This document shows positions 62,659 to 64,000 of a DNA stretch of 64,000 nucleotides, piece by piece. Under the pieces are notes generated by a model. That model did not search any database, was not told where the DNA came from, and was given only the letters and a program-made list of their open reading frames with translations. The translations under genes and the position numbers were made by a program. The stretch is from contig NC_014228.1 in assembly GCF_000252955.1 (NCBI RefSeq), positions 1,936,005 through 2,000,004 on the forward strand, given 5' to 3'. Numbering within the stretch: the first letter of the stretch is position 1; each line of letters begins with the position of its first letter. Source of the stretch: Xenorhabdus nematophila ATCC 19061. Its GTDB lineage: Bacteria > Pseudomonadota > Gammaproteobacteria > Enterobacterales > Enterobacteriaceae.

Positions 62659-63646
62659 GATTAATTTTTCCCCGGAAAACATAATAACTCCAAAAGGTAT
62701 AAGTCAGAATAATCGGAATGATGAATAGGGCACCAACCAGCATAAAGCCGAGAGATTGAGGTGGAGAAGCTGCCTCTTCATAGGAAATAAACGGCGGAAT
62801 GATATTCGGCCAAATACTCATGCCCAATCCACTGAACCCCATGAAAATGAATAATAGTGCTGCCAAAAATGGGACGTAATGGCTTGAGTTTGAGTCAGCT
62901 TTTAACAGTTTCCAGCTCGCCCACACTATCAACAAGGGTACGGGCATGAAAAAAAACAGATTTGGCAGGCTGAACCAGCGCTCAGCGATGGTTGAGTGAG
63001 CGAGTGGTGTCCAAATACTGATAATGGCAATGATGATAAGCATCAATAACGTCAGAGGACGCAGAACGCGGTACATCTGTTGTTGCAAATGCCCTTCCGT
63101 TTTCATCACCAACCAACCACAGCCCAATAAGGCGTAGGCAATGATGAGGCCCAATCCACAAAAGAGAGGGAAAGGAGCCAACCAGCCAAAATAGCTGCCG
63201 GTATAGAGACGATTTTCGACCGGAAACCCTTCAATAAAGGCGCCAACAACAACACCCTGCATAAAAGTGGCAATGATTGAACCAATAATAAAGGCCTTAT
63301 CCCAGAGGGGTTGATGTTCTGGTATCGCTTTGAAACGAAACTCAAAAGCGACTCCACGGAATATCAGGCCCAAGAGCATAATGGTGAGCGGAATTGCCAG
63401 TGCATCCAGAATAATGGCATAAGCTAACGGAAAGGCACCAAATAAAGCCGCACCTCCCAATACTAGCCAGGTTTCATTACCATCCCAGACGGGCGCCACA
63501 GAATTCATCATCAAATCCCTGTCTGACGGCCCCTTAACCGCCGGATATAAAATGCCGATACCGAGATCAAAACCATCCATTACGATATACATCAGGGTAC
63601 TGAATATGATGATCAGGAACCAGATAAGAGGAAGATCAATACCCAT
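62639..63646 (-). CDS. cydB: Cytochrome bd-type quinol oxidase subunit II
   Basis: 335 aa, the length of CioB-type subunits and shorter than E. coli CydB (379). Integral membrane protein with about eight helices. The signature MDGFDLGIGILYP near the N-terminus and APVWDGNETWLVLGGAALFGAFP are characteristic; RGVAFEFRF follows. Partner of the heme-bearing subunit I, with which it reduces oxygen using quinol. The start overlaps the end of cydA by 11 bases, so they are co-translated. Whether it is the cyanide-insensitive (Cio) type is inferred from length and the DUF2474 neighbour. Confidence 0.93.
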   Translation of the reverse strand: MGIDLPLIWFLIIIFSTLMYIVMDGFDLGIGILYPAVKGPSDRDLMMNSVAPVWDGNETWLVLGGAALFGAFPLAYAIILDALAIPLTIMLLGLIFRGVAFEFRFKAIPEHQPLWDKAFIIGSIIATFMQGVVVGAFIEGFPVENRLYTGSYFGWLAPFPLFCGLGLIIAYALLGCGWLVMKTEGHLQQQMYRVLRPLTLLMLIIIAIISIWTPLAHSTIAERWFSLPNLFFFMPVPLLIVWASWKLLKADSNSSHYVPFLAALLFIFMGFSGLGMSIWPNIIPPFISYEEAASPPQSLGFMLVGALFIIPIILTYTFWSYYVFRGKINHEQGYH

Positions 63647-64000
63647 TTACGGTCTCCTTATTGGGGGTTTGAGAGAGACCTTTACGGATAAGTTTCATCA
63701 TATAGGCATAACCGATACCAAAAACGGCACCATAAACGATAAAGAAAATAAGCAGACTAATGCTCATGTGGATCTCTCCATGCGCTGATACAGCATCTTT
63801 GGTGCGCATCAGGCCATAAACAACCCAGGGCTGACGGCCAATTTCCGTCGTGAACCAGCCCGCCAGAATTGCGATAAGACCGGATGGTGCCATCAGGAGC
63901 ATAAAGCGAAGAAAGAACCGGTTTTCATAAAGACGTTTTTTATGGCGCAGCCACAATCCCCATAATCCGGCAAAAATCATCAGCATTCCTAGTCCCACCA
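63636..64000 (-). CDS. cydA: Cytochrome bd-type quinol oxidase subunit I (C-terminal part only)
   Basis: Only the last about 121 codons are in the window; the gene continues past the right edge. Visible: GLGMLMIFAGLWGLWLRHKK, the invariant GWFTTEIGRQPWVVYGLMRT segment close to the end of all CydA/CioA proteins, and a final membrane helix (LLIFFIVYGAVFGIGYAYMM). The heme ligands lie in the missing part. First known gene of the cydA-cydB-DUF2474 unit. Confidence 0.93.
   Translation of the reverse strand, partial: VGLGMLMIFAGLWGLWLRHKKRLYENRFFLRFMLLMAPSGLIAILAGWFTTEIGRQPWVVYGLMRTKDAVSAHGEIHMSISLLIFFIVYGAVFGIGYAYMMKLIRKGLSQTPNKETVNGY

Noticed and set aside
62405-62728. 107-codon ORF overlapping the phoH end and the DUF2474-like gene
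   Set aside because: Runs through the bidirectional terminator and antisense to two better-supported genes.

Overview
The window looks like a chromosomal segment of an entomopathogenic Enterobacterales bacterium, most likely Xenorhabdus (Photorhabdus is the main alternative). The reasons are a very large hydrophobic-peptide NRPS locus next to a zone full of insertion sequences and small orphan genes, followed by housekeeping genes (adiAC, psu operon, usp pair, phoH, cytochrome bd) that read as close relatives of enterobacterial proteins. No rRNA, tRNA or CRISPR array was seen.

Region 1 (1-36.6 kb, minus strand) is a three-gene NRPS assembly line. Transcription runs 36624 -> 20182 (5480 aa, five modules), 20167 -> 13439 (two modules) and 13427 -> beyond the left edge (four complete modules plus the start of a fifth). 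The first module opens with an atypical starter-type C domain, so the product is probably N-acylated. Epimerisation appears to be done by four dual C/E domains; no separate E domain and no thioesterase is present in the window. Specificity residues read from the sequence give: acyl - Val-like - D-X - X - D-Thr - Val-like - D-Val-like - X - X - D-Ala - beta-Ala - Pro - next residue off-window. A hydrophobic acylated peptide of 12 or more residues with Thr, beta-Ala and Pro resembles the xenoamicin (xab) family of acylated tridecadepsipeptides; that identification is inference. The genes carry clear traces of internal recombination: duplicated blocks of about 0.5 and 1.1 kb, a mosaic A domain, and several short in-frame tandem repeats.

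Region 2 (36.6-50.7 kb) is an accessory, IS-rich zone. It holds a possible beta/gamma-crystallin-like gene, an IS630-type element killed by a nonsense codon, and a 1.2-kb inverted duplication carrying a 105-aa gene of unknown function plus an IS1-type element (one copy intact with an 8-bp target duplication, the other truncated). An IS200-type element has a frameshift in a poly-A tract. There are IS5- and IS4-like scars and several unknown proteins. Between the two arms of the inverted duplication lie the formaldehyde-detoxification pair frmA-frmB and an orphan holin/endolysin-like cassette.

Region 3 (50.7-64 kb) is conserved chromosome: arginine-dependent acid resistance (adiA-adiC, with no adiY between them), pseudouridine salvage (psuK with an N-terminal helix-turn-helix, psuG, psuT), two tandem universal stress proteins, an exported endonuclease I-like DNase with an extra C-terminal domain, phoH behind a structured leader, and a compact cytochrome bd-type quinol oxidase operon (cydA partial, cydB, DUF2474-like peptide) entering from the right edge.
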